This document shows, piece by piece, positions 32,801 through 44,500 of a stretch of DNA of 64,000 bases (position 1 is the first letter of the stretch; the number at the start of each line of letters is the position of its first letter). The notes beneath the pieces are model-generated. The model was not told where the DNA came from. It worked only from the letters and a program-made list of their open reading frames with translations, and made no database searches. This DNA comes from Monodelphis domestica (Eukaryota; Chordata; Mammalia; Didelphimorphia; Didelphidae). The DNA is taken from positions 10,071,059 through 10,135,058 of the forward strand of contig NC_077232.1 in the NCBI RefSeq assembly GCF_027887165.1, in the 5' to 3' direction. Made by a program: the position numbers and the translations under genes.

Positions 32801-35190
32801 ACATGTTTATTATTTTGAGAAATGACCCTTCTATTCCTAAACTTTCTAGTGTTTTCAATAGGGATGGATGTCATATTTTGTCAAAGGCTTTTCCTGTATC
32901 TATTGAGATAATCATGTGATTTTTATTAGTTTGTTTTTTGATATGGTCAATTATGCAGATAGCTTCCCTAATATTAATCCAGTCTTGCATTCATGGTATA
33001 AATCCACTTGGTCGTAGTGAATAATCCTTGTGATAACTTACTGTGGTGCCTTTGCTAGTATTTTATTTAAGATTTTTGCATCTATATCCATTAGGGAGAT
33101 TGGTCTGTAGTTTTCTTTCTCTGTTTTTTATCTGCCTGACTTTGGAATCAGTACCATATTTGTGTAGTAAAAGAAATTTGGTAGAACTCCTTCTTTGCTT
33201 ATTCTGTCAAATAGTTTGTATAGTATTGGAATTAGTTGTTCTTTAAATGTTTGATAGAATTCACTTCTGAATGCATGGGAATGTTTTATTGGGGAGTTTG
33301 TTGATGGCTTGTTCAATTTCTTTTTCAGATGGGATTATTTGAGTATTCTATTTCCTCTTTTGTTAATCTGGGCAATTTGTATTTTTGTAGATATTTGTCC
33401 ATTTTACCTAGATAGTCATATTTGTGGTTATATAATTGGGCAAAATAGCTCTTAATAATTACCCTAATTACTTTTTTCTTAGAGGTGTTATCTCCCTTTT
33501 CATTTTTGATACTGTTGATTTGATTCCTTTGTTCTTTTTTTAAAATTAGGTTAACCAAAACTTTATCTGTTTTATTTGTTTTTTCCCAAAGTGAGAAAAA
33601 CCCACCAGTTTTCAAGAATTAAATAATTTAATTTCCAATACCTTTTAAATTTGCCTCTCCATGTACCCTTATTAATTATTATTTTTATCATATTATGATC
33701 TGAGAAGGTTTTTTATTACTTCTGCTTTTCTGCATTTGTTAGCTATATTTTTATGCCCTAGTACATGGTCAATATTTGTATTGTTATATAGATGTACCGT
33801 CTGCTACAGAAAAAAAGGTATTTTCCTTTTTATTCCTATTCAGTTTTCTCCAGTCATCTATTAGTTCTAATTTCCCTAACATTTCATTCACTTCCCTTAC
33901 TTCTTCTTAATTTATTTTTTGGTTTGGTTTACATAGTTTAATAGGGGAAGTTTGAGGTCCCCCACTTTTACTATCTATTTCCTCATTGAGCTACTTTAAT
34001 TTCTGCTTTAAAAATCTGGAAGATGTACCATTTGGTGGATATATGTTGAGTACTGATATTTCTTCATTATTTATGTTTTCTTTTACCTAGATGTTTCCTT
34101 TCTCGTCTCTTTTATTTGAATCTATTTTAACTTTAGCTTTATCTGAAATTATGATTGCTCTTCCTGTCCTTCTTTGTCTTAGTTGCAGCCCAATAGATTC
34201 TGCTCTAGCCTTTTACTTTTACCCATGTGTCTCTATCTGCCTCATGTGTATTTCTTATAGATAACCTATACTAGGATTCTGGTGTTTAATCCACTTTGCT
34301 ATCCACTTGTATTTTATGGGTGAGTTCATCCCATTCACATTCACAGTTATGATTACCATCTGTGTATTCAACTCCATTTTAACTTCCTTCTTTAAACCTG
34401 ATCTTACTCCTTCCCTTCTTCTCCTTCCTTCCAGTGTTTTGCTTTTAGTTAGTCTCCCCTACTTTTCCCTCCTGTTATATTGTTCCCCTTATCTCCCCCT
34501 CCCTTCTTACTTCCCTCTTACTATAGTACTTTTTGGATGCTGCCCCCCCCCCCCGCCAGCTTCTCCCTTTTATTGTATTTCTCCCCTCCCATACACCCTG
34601 TTTCTTATTTCCCTTCTACTTTTCTGCAGGGTATGATATAATTCTATACTCCAATGAGTCTGGCTGTTCTCTCTCTGAGCCAATTCCAATGAGAGTACAG
34701 TTTAAGTATTAACTATCACCAACCTCTTTCTCCTTTCCATTATATTGGTTTCCTACCCACCCACCCACAGTGCTTCTTTATGTGATATATTTTGCCCATT
34801 TTAACTACTATGACAATGATAATAATTTTTTAGAGTTACATATATCATCACTCCATATAGGAATATATACCCTTTAGCCTTATTTAAGCCATTAAATTTT
34901 TACTCTTTTTTGTTTACCTTGTTTTGTCTTAGATTTTGTGTTTGGGCTTCAAATTTTCTGTTCAAATCTGGTCTTTTCTTTAGGAAGGCTTGGAAGACTT
35001 CTATTTTATTAGTGACTATACTTCCCCTTAAGGAGTATACTCAGTTTTGCTAGATAGTTGATTCTTTGTTGTAGACCCAGTTCCCTTGCCTTTCAGAATA
35101 TTATATTCCAAGCCTTCTCATCCTTCAGTGTGGAGGCTGCTAGGTCCTGTGTGATCCTGACTGTGGCTCCTTGACATCTAAATTGTTGAG
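29818..35190 (-). mobile_element. Long antisense L1, interrupted by an LTR
   Basis: Minus-strand frames cover ORF2 from its C-terminus (30122-30328: IEEWLKKLWNLVVMEYYC) through KVKDGGLAVPDLKLYYK (31193-31513). The reverse-transcriptase core follows (32562-32858: GVKQGCPLSPLLF), then FYQTFKEQL (33128-33316) and LTKEEIEY (33325-33615), reaching the endonuclease antisense and the ORF1 C-terminus near 35170. The RT active-site box reads FSANDMM, so the catalytic aspartate pair is lost. A solo LTR sits at 31432-32225. It is truncated at the 5' end by an ACT microsatellite and is inactive. Confidence 0.88.
31432..32225 (-). mobile_element. Solo LTR (794 bp) inside L1
   Basis: Target duplication gtat at 31428-31431 and 32226-32229. 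On the minus strand it runs from TTTGAAGATT (decayed TG) to TTTAACA, and near its end it holds tggcaaccacc, the counterpart of the tggcgacca motif of the other LTRs. Removing it restores continuous antisense L1 ORF2. Confidence 0.78.
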
Positions 35191-35192
35191 AG

Positions 35193-35193
<1 letters not shown>

Positions 35194-35262
<69 letters not shown>

Positions 35263-35272
35263 ACTACTACTA
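35194..35272. repeat. (ACT)n microsatellite
   Basis: About 25 ACT units with one slip near 35260. It lies at the junction of two antisense L1 fragments. Confidence 0.93.
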
Positions 35273-35860
35273 TATTGTGTGAGATGTTGGTCTATGCCTT
35301 ATTTCTGCCAGACTATTTTCCAGTTTTCCTAACAGTTTTGGTCAGCTAGTGAGTCCGTGTCTCCACAGCTGAGATCTTTGTATCTATCAAATATTTAGGC
35401 TACTGTGTGCCTTTGTTTCTCTGTGCTGGGTATCTAACTGATTAACCTCTCTATTTCTTATTTAGCACAAAATTGTTTTGTTAATTACACTTTTGTAGTA
35501 TATTTTGAGATCTGGTAATACTAGTTTCCCTTCCTTCCCATTTTAAATGTCACTGATTCTCTTGATGTTCTTGATATTTTATTATTCCAGATGAATTTTG
35601 TTATAATTTTTTATACTCCATAAAATAAGTCTTTGGTAATTTAAGTGGTATTGCACTGAATACCTAAAATAATTATCTAGTTATTATCATTTTTATGTTA
35701 TCTTGGCTTATCCATAATAAATGAACAATTCTCCAAATATTTAGATCTCTTTGTGTAAAGATAATTGTGTAATTGTATTAAAAAAAACCTTCAAACCAAA
35801 TAAGCATAGTTAAGCAACAGAGATTCTCCTATTAGCCATGTCCAAAAATTAGTGTTTCAT
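35273..35860 (-). mobile_element. L1 ORF2 C-terminal fragment, antisense
   Basis: Same antisense segment as 31060-31390 (ttccagatgaattttgttataa, ttgatgttcttgatatttt) from a different, more diverged L1. The part from about 35780 resembles the L1 3' tail also seen near 38500. Confidence 0.65.
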
Positions 35861-35864
35861 TGGC

Positions 35865-36363
35865 TTCCTCTTGCCCTTAAAAACAGCAATAAAATGCTCT
35901 GTTTGGCATTCAAGGCCCTTTATAACCTAACCTCCTCCTATCCCTTCAGGCTTCATATACTTCACTGCCCAATATTCACTCTTTGATCCAGTGACACAGG
36001 CCTCCTAACTGGTCCATTAACAAGACACTCCATTTCTTTATTCAGGGCAATCTGTCTCTTTGTTTCCCATGATTGGAAGGAAGGCTTTCCCTTGCCATCT
36101 CTGCCTTGTGGCTTCTTTGGCTTCCTCTTAGTTCCACCTAAAATTTCAACTTCTTCAGGGAGCTTTCTCCAACCCCTGTTAATTCTGGTGACATCTCTTA
36201 CTTCCTCTATGTAGCTTATTTGTATATATTCGTTTGCATGTTGTCTTCCCCCATTAGGTTGTGAGATCCTTGAAGTCAGTGACTGCCTTTTGCATTTTTT
36301 GTGTCCTTAGTGTTTAAGCACAGTGGCTAGCACCTAGTAGGCACTCAATAAATGTTGATTGAC
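35865..36363 (+). mobile_element. L2 LINE 3' end
   Basis: Runs from attggcttcctcttgccct through cattcaaggccctttataac, ttggttcc-type and gtgagatccttgaagtcag blocks to the tail cactcaataaatgttgattgac, the standard L2 3' end. Confidence 0.85.
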
Positions 36364-37059
36364 TTATTTATAAAAAGCAAAAATAGCATTTCCATAAACA
36401 TTGTAGAACAGAAACAAGTGTGAATCTCTATTATGTATTGTATTAGAGGGGGGAATAGTGAGAGATAATAATAGGGGAATCACCAGGAAACAGCTTTTGA
36501 AGGAAGGGAGCTGATTCCTGAGAATCCCCTTACTTCCTGTTCTCCTCACTAAGCAGCCTAATGGAGGTCTCCTCACAGATGGTGAATCAGTTCCTCCCTC
36601 TAATCACAAAATCTTTAGAAAAGTTTCTTTAGTTGAAAAGGACCTGTTTATTTTCTTGGGGTGGGGGGGGGGGAGAAAATAAGGGGGAAGCTGGGAGAGA
36701 GGGAGAGGGTCTTTCCTAAATCTAGGTTTTATCACTTATTGAAGGCTTTGGTATAAGTCTCTTCAAAAAGTGAATAAACAGAAATAATCTTGCTGAGGTC
36801 TTTTCTGGGCAAGACTCTTTTTCTTCGGCTCAAGTTAGATGGAGAAAGGTAACAGCCAAGACCTTCTTCAGTTTTTCCTCTTTCCAAAGAGGTTAGCCAG
36901 AGAGAAGTGAAATGGTGTGTAGACCAAACCACCCCACGGCAGAAGTGACTGTCCAGAATTCAGCTTGGGGCTAACTGCCTCCTTCCTTAACCTTCCATGG
37001 AATTCTCTCTCTCCTCCCCCATGGGTTTGGGTCTGGATTCCATGCACTTTCTTGAGCTC
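36364..37059. other. Unassigned, LTR-like sequence
   Basis: No gene is seen. A purine-rich stretch and a G run (36661-36672) are followed by sequence that looks like an LTR in minus orientation, but ends and a target duplication were not found. Confidence 0.3.
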
Positions 37060-37325
37060 CTCCTCTTTTGCATTTCATTTCTTCTCTCTGTGCCCATTTC
37101 CTTCAATCACAGTATAAAGCATACTTTTTTTTCTTAATATTTTATACATTCAACATGCTACTTTCAAAGGTATCCTGGTTCTCTGTTATTCCTTCTGGCT
37201 CTCCCTCCCCTTGTCTTCTTATTTTTGTTTTTTACTTTATCCCTAGTCTTTCTCTACCTCACTGAACTTCTCTCTTCCATTGAAATGAAAGAAATCAGAA
37301 CTGTCCAACAAATATGCATAGTTGG
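37060..37325 (-). mobile_element. L1 3'-end fragment, antisense
   Basis: Similar to other antisense L1 3' tails (tatgcatagtt; compare 35800 and 38500). Short, no frame. Confidence 0.4.
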
Positions 37326-38489
37326 TCCTAGAATCCTACTTATTTCTAATTAGAAATAAGTGTACTCCAGGTCAGATTTTAGATTAAGTTCAAAGTTAGA
37401 GATGGTTGAGGCTTCCCGAACCCGCAAGAAGCCACAAGGTAGGAAGATAGAAAAAGGATAGAAGATTTGTATACCTTGAAGGGCATGAGGGAGCCAAGTT
37501 CTAGATATGAGATGGCAGAAATGAGTCAGAAAACCAGGCCTTATTGATTATAATGGAGCCACAGCAGAACCCCAATCAGTCTGGACCTCTTTCCGAAAGG
37601 CTAATCCCGTCCAGTGATCCAAATTTAATACCACATAGGTCGGAGACATGATAGAGAAAAGAAAGTGCCTGGCCAAAGGCCAGGTCCCAGGTGAGAGAGA
37701 TAGAGAAGGATTAAAGATGGAGCTTGGCCAGAGGCCAAGCTCCAGCAAGGACAGGCATCAGTGAGAGCTGAGATCCAAGAGAGCGAGAGGGCGGAGATTG
37801 CTGTGGCTCTGTTTTTAATGTCTTTGATATGCAAATATGCACAACATATAGGGATGATTATCATTGGTTAATGACAAGGTATAGGTGTGGTTTATCTTAG
37901 CCAGGTGAACACAAAGAAACCCATTTTCCCACTTAACCTGGGGGAAGCTGGGGTCAAGGGTCAGAGGCTTTCCTAGCCATGCACAAGACTGAGCTGCTCT
38001 CTTCTAAGCCACTCTGTACCTTCTAACTGTTTCCCTTGCCCATAGCTAGAGGTGAACTGCTACAATGGTAGAGACTAGACCTGCACATTTGCCAATCATA
38101 GGGCAGACATTTCTGTTGTTTCCAAAGGTGTATAATGGTACCTAGCCCTGAATTTCAGGTAATCCCACAATTAGGGATGGTAGAACCCATGACTGAACAC
38201 CAAAGCCATGTGTCCTGCCTCTGATGCAGAGACATCATGTCACCCCACGGAGTAGGACAAGGACATCAGTAGGCATCCGAGGACCCGGGTTGTTGGAGGT
38301 ATAAGTATCTTGGCCATATGTGTTCCCTACAGGTGTGCCTCTCCACTTGTGAATTCTGAGTTTCTATTCTTCCCATGGTTGCTATTTATTTTTAAGAGAG
38401 TGTAACTCAGTTTGTGGGAAAAATAACTTTGTTTCTACTGTCATTATACCTGTTCCATAAAGACAATCATTTTGAAAAAACAAAAACAA
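37326..38489. other. Repeat-like block with palindromes (possible LTR)
   Basis: No coding gene is seen. It interrupts antisense L1 3' sequence and holds a 24-base perfect palindrome at 37338-37361 and two hairpins at 37668-37684 and 37718-37744. GC content is higher than around it. It could be an LTR in minus orientation; boundaries were not resolved. Confidence 0.35.
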
Positions 38490-38920
38490 AAACAAAAAAC
38501 TCCAAACCAAATAAGCATAGTTAAGCAACAGTAGCTCCCCCATTGGCTGTGTCCCAAATTGTGTCTTATTCTATATCTTGAATGGGTCACTCTGTCCTCT
38601 GGACTACGGTTTGGTCATTACACTGATCAGTGTTCCTAAATCTTTCCAAGTTGTTTGTCCTTACAATGTTGCTGATATTGCAAATATTGTTCTTCTGCTT
38701 CCGCTCACTTCACTCTTTGTCAGTTTAGGTGGGTCTTTTTAGATTTCCTGAAATCATACCTTTCATCATTTCTTAATGGTGAAGCAGAATTAATATCAGA
38801 TTCACAGACCATAATTTCTTTAGTCATTCCCCCATTTGATGGGCATCTGCTTAGCATCTGAAGAGCTTAACTTGTATTTATTTCATTTAATTTCTTTTTT
38901 TTAATTTAAATTTAATATTT
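38490..38920 (-). mobile_element. L1 3' part, antisense
   Basis: Antisense L1 3'UTR and ORF2 end (catcatttcttaatggtgaag, ttcccccatttgatgggcatc). It continues beyond the SINE at 38921. Confidence 0.6.
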
Positions 38921-39121
38921 TTTTATAAATCCTCTCCTTCCATCTTAGAAGCAATACTGGGTATTGGTTATAAGGCAAAAGAGCAATAGGGGCTAGGCAA
39001 TGGGGGTCAAGTGACTTGCCCAGGGTCACACAGCTAGGAGGTGTCTGAGGTTAAATTTGAACCCAGGACCTCCCATCTCTGGATCTGACTCTCAATCCAC
39101 TGAGCTACCCAGCTGCCCCCC
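38921..39121 (-). repeat. tRNA-derived marsupial SINE
   Basis: Antisense copy with T-rich start, gcccagggtcacacagct, a TTTGAACCC B-box complement and the cagctgccccc head. The duplicated flank catttaatttcttttt at 38883-38898 and about 39119-39134 looks like a target duplication. Confidence 0.87.
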
Positions 39122-41367
39122 ATTTAATTTCTTTTTATAACATTTAGTATGAGACTACTTCATCTTACAGTATATGTAACTAGAAAGTTAGAAAGGCTAG
39201 TCCCAGTTGTTTATTAACTCTGATAGATAAGGAGAGAGTTAGTTAAAGAGCTTCTTATATTAAGTACATATCTTTACTCAATAAAGATAACAGAAGCAAT
39301 CATGGAGTCAGTTATAAAGGTAGGAATCTGGGAATTTATGGCAATGGTAGGCTGCTCAGATTTTATGACTCAAAGAGACAACTTTCTGTATCTTTAAGTT
39401 TCTTTTTGTGGGTTATTGTCTATTACAATATTAGTAAGTCTTTTCCTAAAATATTGACTGAAGATAGCAATGGCAGGATCAAGAAAGTGCTTGGACCTTA
39501 TACTAGAATTTATTAACTATAACTAAGATACTTTGAGTATGTAGGTTTTGTTAGTCAGTTATTTGTATCAGCTGTCAAAGGCTTATAAAAACAACTGTGA
39601 ACATCCACAAGATGTCCTTCATACAGACTGGGAGTGGTGATGGACCATTGACTCTATTTACCCATGAATAAAGTCAGTTTATCAACTCAGAATTATGGCC
39701 AAGAGATTTCTTTATTTCTTCCATCTCCACTTCTTTGTCACCATAAAAGCAATCATTACAGATATTCTGTACATATACACATATGGGTTCTGTTCCATTG
39801 TTTATCTATGCAATTTAAGATTAGTAGTGATGCTGATGGGTCAAAGGGTACACGTTGTTTAGTGACTTTTTGGACATAATTCCAGATTGGTTTCTTGCAT
39901 AGTTAGACAAATTCACAGCTCCACCAAGAGTGCATCAATGTGCCTGTTTTCTCACAGCCCCTCCATCACTTGTCATTTCTGTCATCTTTGCCAGTCTGAG
40001 GAGTGTGACTTGGAATCTCATTGTTTTTTATTTCATATTTTTTTATTTATTGGAAATTTGGAGCATTTATTCACACATTGGCACTTAGGAACTCCAGTAA
40101 ATAGGGCACTACATGAGACATCAGGAAGACCCAAGTTCAGATCCTATTTCAGATACTAGATGGATGAAGAACCTGGGTATAGAGTTGTGAAAATAAAATG
40201 GCCTAATATTTGTAAAGGAGCACTTTTATGAACTTTAAAGCTCTAGAGAAATGTTATCAATTATTATTATTATTAATCTGTGCTTGATATTTGGATTTTT
40301 TTCATTTGAAAACTACCCATTTCCTTTGGTCATTTATCAATTGGGAAATGAACCGTGTGGCTTTTTTCTTTCTTGTTCTTTCTTGCTATGGTCTCAGGTA
40401 TTGCCCAATAAATGGAGATGTGAAACTCTCTTGTTTTACATACTGAATTCCACCTGGTTTTCTGCCAACTGTCAAGTTTTAATGATCTCTCTTCAAGTTG
40501 ATTTTCAATAATTCAATTAGAATCAATTTAATTCAATTCAATAATCATTTATTAAGCCCCCACTGGACAGGGCACCATTCTGGGTGCTGAAAATATGAAG
40601 AGAAAACAAACAAAAATAATTCTTACATTCCAGGAAGTTCCACTGTATGGGGCAAATGACAGATACAATACAAATAGAAAATTGAATATACAAGGCAATT
40701 TGAAGAAGGGAAGATCACTAATAACTATGAGAATGAAGAATGTTTTTTCCATTTGAGTTGGCACCTAAGGACTGTCAAGAGGAAAAAGTAAGTTGGGAAA
40801 ATATTCCAGACATAGCGACACAGACTGGGCAAGGTTGAAAGACAAGATGGGCTAGAACAGAGGTTTAATAAGGGGAATAATGAGAACTAAATTTGGTTTT
40901 CAGTTTGTGGAGGGCTTGAATGGCCTGGCAGAAGAGTTTATCCTTGATGCTGGCAGCAAGAGGAAAGCTTGGAGAGTTTGGAGGAGGATGAGTAGATGGA
41001 CATCCCTTGAAGGAAAAATCAGAGAACATCTTTTGAGTACCCTTTCCAGCCTGGAGTTCCTGAACCAGAGGCAGCTAAATTCCCTTAGAAATCCAGGTTG
41101 TATTCGAGGGGGAGCCTCCTCAGGCAGCAGTTCTGAAGGCATTGGTCTTTAAGCCATTGGCTTTTGCTTGTGAACACTCCTTGGAATCAAGGCAGCTTCA
41201 AGTAAATGGGCGCAGATTCTCGGAGGCATGTCTTCTGAGACTCTTGATTTTAATTGATTTTGTACTTATTTATTTGTCCCTATGTTGTTTTCTCAGTTAA
41301 AACAGGAGATTCATGAGTGCAAAACTTGCTGATTTTTTGTCGTTGTATCTCCAGTGCCTAGTAACTG
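39122..41367. other. Intergenic sequence downstream of gene C, old repeats
   Basis: No gene is seen. About 39690-40080 is antisense L1 ORF2. About 40080-40275 is a MIR-like SINE (sense) with an ATT run. About 40290-40510 is more L1-like sequence. 40520-41150 is mostly unassigned, with short ORFs that show no family resemblance. Confidence 0.45.
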
Positions 41368-41373
41368 TTTATT
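41368..41373 (-). terminator. Candidate polyadenylation signal of gene C
   Basis: AATAAA on the minus strand, about 150 bases after the gene C stop codon. It lies in an old L2-like 3' remnant, so it could be a coincidental signal. Confidence 0.4.
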
Positions 41374-41522
41374 TAAAGCTTGCTGACTGATTGATGCTAC
41401 TGGAACTTCTTGGAAGCCTGGAGTCCCCAAAGCACCAAATGCAGTGCCTTCCCACTGGCTGATGAGGAACCCCCAGGTTAGACCACAGCCATTTTTGTTT
41501 CCATCAGACTCCTGGAGAAATC

Positions 41523-41580
41523 CTAAAATTGGCTTATTTTTACTTTGGTGTCACCTTGATTTCTTGGACTTGCTTCTTTT
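41523..41580 (-). CDS. Gene C exon 10 (C-terminal tail)
   Basis: 58 coding bases ending in TAG. The tail reads [18 protein letters not shown], which resembles the short hydrophilic C-termini of SLC22 proteins ending in TQF-like residues. The phase matches exon 9 exactly. The chosen acceptor is cattcaag; an alternative three codons upstream (gggaag, exon start near 41589) keeps the frame too. Confidence 0.75.
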
Positions 41581-44500
41581 CTTGAATGTCTTCCCATGAA
41601 TGAATGGAAACAAAAACAAACAAACAAAAAAAGCATGAAAAACCAGGAGAGCGTAAAGGAGGGAAGGGAAGAGCATAAGTATTTTTCAAGCATCCACCAT
41701 GTGTCTGGCACCATGCTAAGTGATTTTACAACTATGACCTCACTCTATTGGGGGGCAGGAAAATTGAAATGGGGGACAATGTGGCCCATGATGACTCTCT
41801 ATGACTCTCGGGGGTTGTGGAGTCAATGAGTCAGTAGTTTGGGGTACCACCAGGTAGTAACGCCTTCAGTTTTTAAGAGATTGTCATCTCACAATTCAAT
41901 CCAATTCAACAAGCATTTGTTAAGTTTCTCTTATGTGTTGGTCAGTGAGGATGCAAAAACAATGGAGTACAGTGGAAAAAGCCTCGCCTCCATCCCCTTT
42001 ACCCATGTGAATGTGGCCAGTTCCTTTTTCCCTCATCTGTACACTGAGGGCTCTAACCTGTCATTTTATGAATCTTTTGGAGGCCTTGAGGAGCTTGGAT
42101 GCTACTGGAGAAATGTTTCTTTCCATGGCCCAGTGGAGAAATGAGCTGGGTTTGTGATCCGAGACCTGCAGCCAGATCCCAGCTCTGCTAGTTACCATTT
42201 GTAGGACTTTGGCATTACCCTGCCCCTTTGGACCCGTTTCCTCAACTGTCAAGTGATGGAAATAGACACAATGATGTCTAAGGTGAGATGTCAGAGCTAG
42301 GAAGTATCTCAGCTGTTCAGCCTTGGTATGGTCCTAAAATCCAACATCATGTGGTTATCAACTGGCCAATTAGGCCTTGACCCACGCCTCTGGTTTCTAA
42401 GTCAAATGCTTTCCATGGCACCACAGGACCTGAGACTATTCTTTATTTCCTTTACTGACTCTCTATCTCATTCCTGAATCCTTAAAATCAGCAAATATCT
42501 GGGGGCAGCTGGGTAGCTCAGTGGATTGAGAGCCAGGCCTAGAGATGGGAGGTCCTGGGTTCAAATCTGGCCTCAGACACTTCCTAGCTGTGTGATCCTG
42601 GGCAAGTCACTTGACTCTCATTGTCTAGCCCTGACCACTCTTCTGACTTGGAGCCAATACATAGTATTGACTCCAAGACAGAAGGTGAGGGTTTTTAATA
42701 ATAATAAAAAAAAATCAGCAAATATCTAAGAGCCCTTTCCTTCTCTCTCCCTACATTCTTCCCTGGCCCCCCAAGCCCTGTTCTCCTCTTATTGCCCTCC
42801 TTCTTTCTTTCTTTTTTTTTTTTAATTAAAACCCTTACCTTCCGTCTTGGGGTCAATTGACTCCAAGGCAGAAGAGTGGTAAGGGCTAGGCAATGGGGGT
42901 CAAGTGACTTGCCCAGGGTCACACAGCTGGGAAGTGGCTGAGGCCAGATTTGAACCTAGGACCTCCCATCTCTAGGCCTAGCTCTCAATCCACTGAGCTA
43001 CCCAGCTGCCCCCACCCTCCTTCTTTCTTAACGACTACTTCTCTCTCTTTTATTTGCTTCTCATACTCTCTCAACCTGAATGGGAAGAATATGAGGTTTT
43101 GAAACCTCCTATTGTAGAAAGGGATTGTAGTAGTATACTGGGTACTAAAGATGCAAAGATGAAGTCAAGTGCAGTCCCTGCCTGCAAGGAGCTTACCGGC
43201 TATACAAATGACACACACACCCCTTTTATCTTCTTGTGGATATCTTATGTAGGGCAAGGAGGAGTGTCAGCAAAACTGGGAAGAATGATGCCTCTCCCTC
43301 CTAACTTCTGTCATTGTCATGGAAAACAATGCTGCCTTCGAAACTTTTGTTAAGTCACCCTCCAGTGGCTCCCCTCAGGATATCAAAATATTCTTTTGTC
43401 CCCATGATGCTCTCATATATATTTTCTTCCAATAGTAGAATGTCATCCTCTTCAGGGTAGGGACTGTTTGCTGATGTATTTGTTTTCACTGTCTTTCACA
43501 CAGGGGTGGGCACACAGGAAGAGCTTAATAAATGCATGGATTCATTAATTTAGTCCAACTCCCTCTTTCTTATAGATGACTAAAATAAAGCTCAGAGAAG
43601 TTAAGTGGTCTTCCCAAGATGCCCCAGGTAGTACTTACCCACATTCCATTTCCTGGATGGTGTCAGGTACTGGTTGGTTCTTTGTTTCAGGGAGGAAGAA
43701 GAAAGTCAGAAGGCAGGTAGTGATGGCTAGGGTTGCAAAGATCACCTTTGGCAGGACTGGACTATAGATCATGAGCAAATTTATCAATGGGGCCAGCAAT
43801 GTCCCAATCCTTTCTACTGTAAAAATCAGTCCTCTGCAAGTGTTCCTGTCAGTACAAAGAAGATCTGATTGTCTTATATTCCACACGTGTTGCTATCCCA
43901 TCTCTAAACTCCCTGTTAATAGAGTCTTTGGTGTATTGAAGCTACTTCTGGACCACTAAAATTCTTATAAACTGCAGGAAGCTCAGGGGTTCCTCGAATT
44001 AATGCATTTGAAGGGAAAGAAACTATTGCTCAATCCTCAAATGAGCTTGTCAACAGGGAAGCAGATATATTGGTTTGATCATGCCCCTTTACTTGTCCTG
44101 GTTCCCTCTAGTATCTACAACTGAATGGATAAAGGATGAAGGTCCTACACTGGAGCCATCTCTGAAGAGTGTCTGCAATCTCTCATAGCATTACTCCTAG
44201 TAGAGAGTAAGTTCCTTCAGGGTAGGGACTGCTGTTCCTAGAAAAGCTAGGAAAGCAATATGCCCAACGTGAGCAACAACCTGAATGTAAAAGATAACAG
44301 AAAGAAGAGTTATGAGAAGACACACTTTTATTCCCCCCCCCACCTCCATTTGCAGAGGCAAGTGGCTCATGAGTACAAAATACTGCACATATTTTCAGAC
44401 TTTTTCAATGCACTGATTGGTTTACTGATTTTTTCTTCTTCCTCTTTTTGTTTAAAATAATTTTTTTTTGGTTACATGAGATGCCTCTCTAATAGGAGGA

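Larger units (their letters stand above)
41581..43638. other. Gene C intron 9, with a facing SINE pair
   Basis: No further exon is seen. It contains SINEs at 42501-42714 (sense) and 42811-43013 (antisense). An L2-like 3' end lies at about 43420-43550 (cttcagggtagggactgt through cttaataaatgcatgg). Confidence 0.6.

Noticed and set aside
32566-32919. 117-codon plus ORF
   Set aside because: Shadow of the antisense L1 reverse-transcriptase frame.
40900-41142. 80-codon minus ORF near the gene C 3' end, considered as exon 10
   Set aside because: No phase match to exon 9 and no SLC22-like tail; the 41523-41580 exon fits phase, stop and tail.
42501-43013. tRNA gene candidates from A-box and B-box motifs
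   Set aside because: The motifs belong to tRNA-derived SINEs; no cloverleaf with a matching acceptor stem is present.
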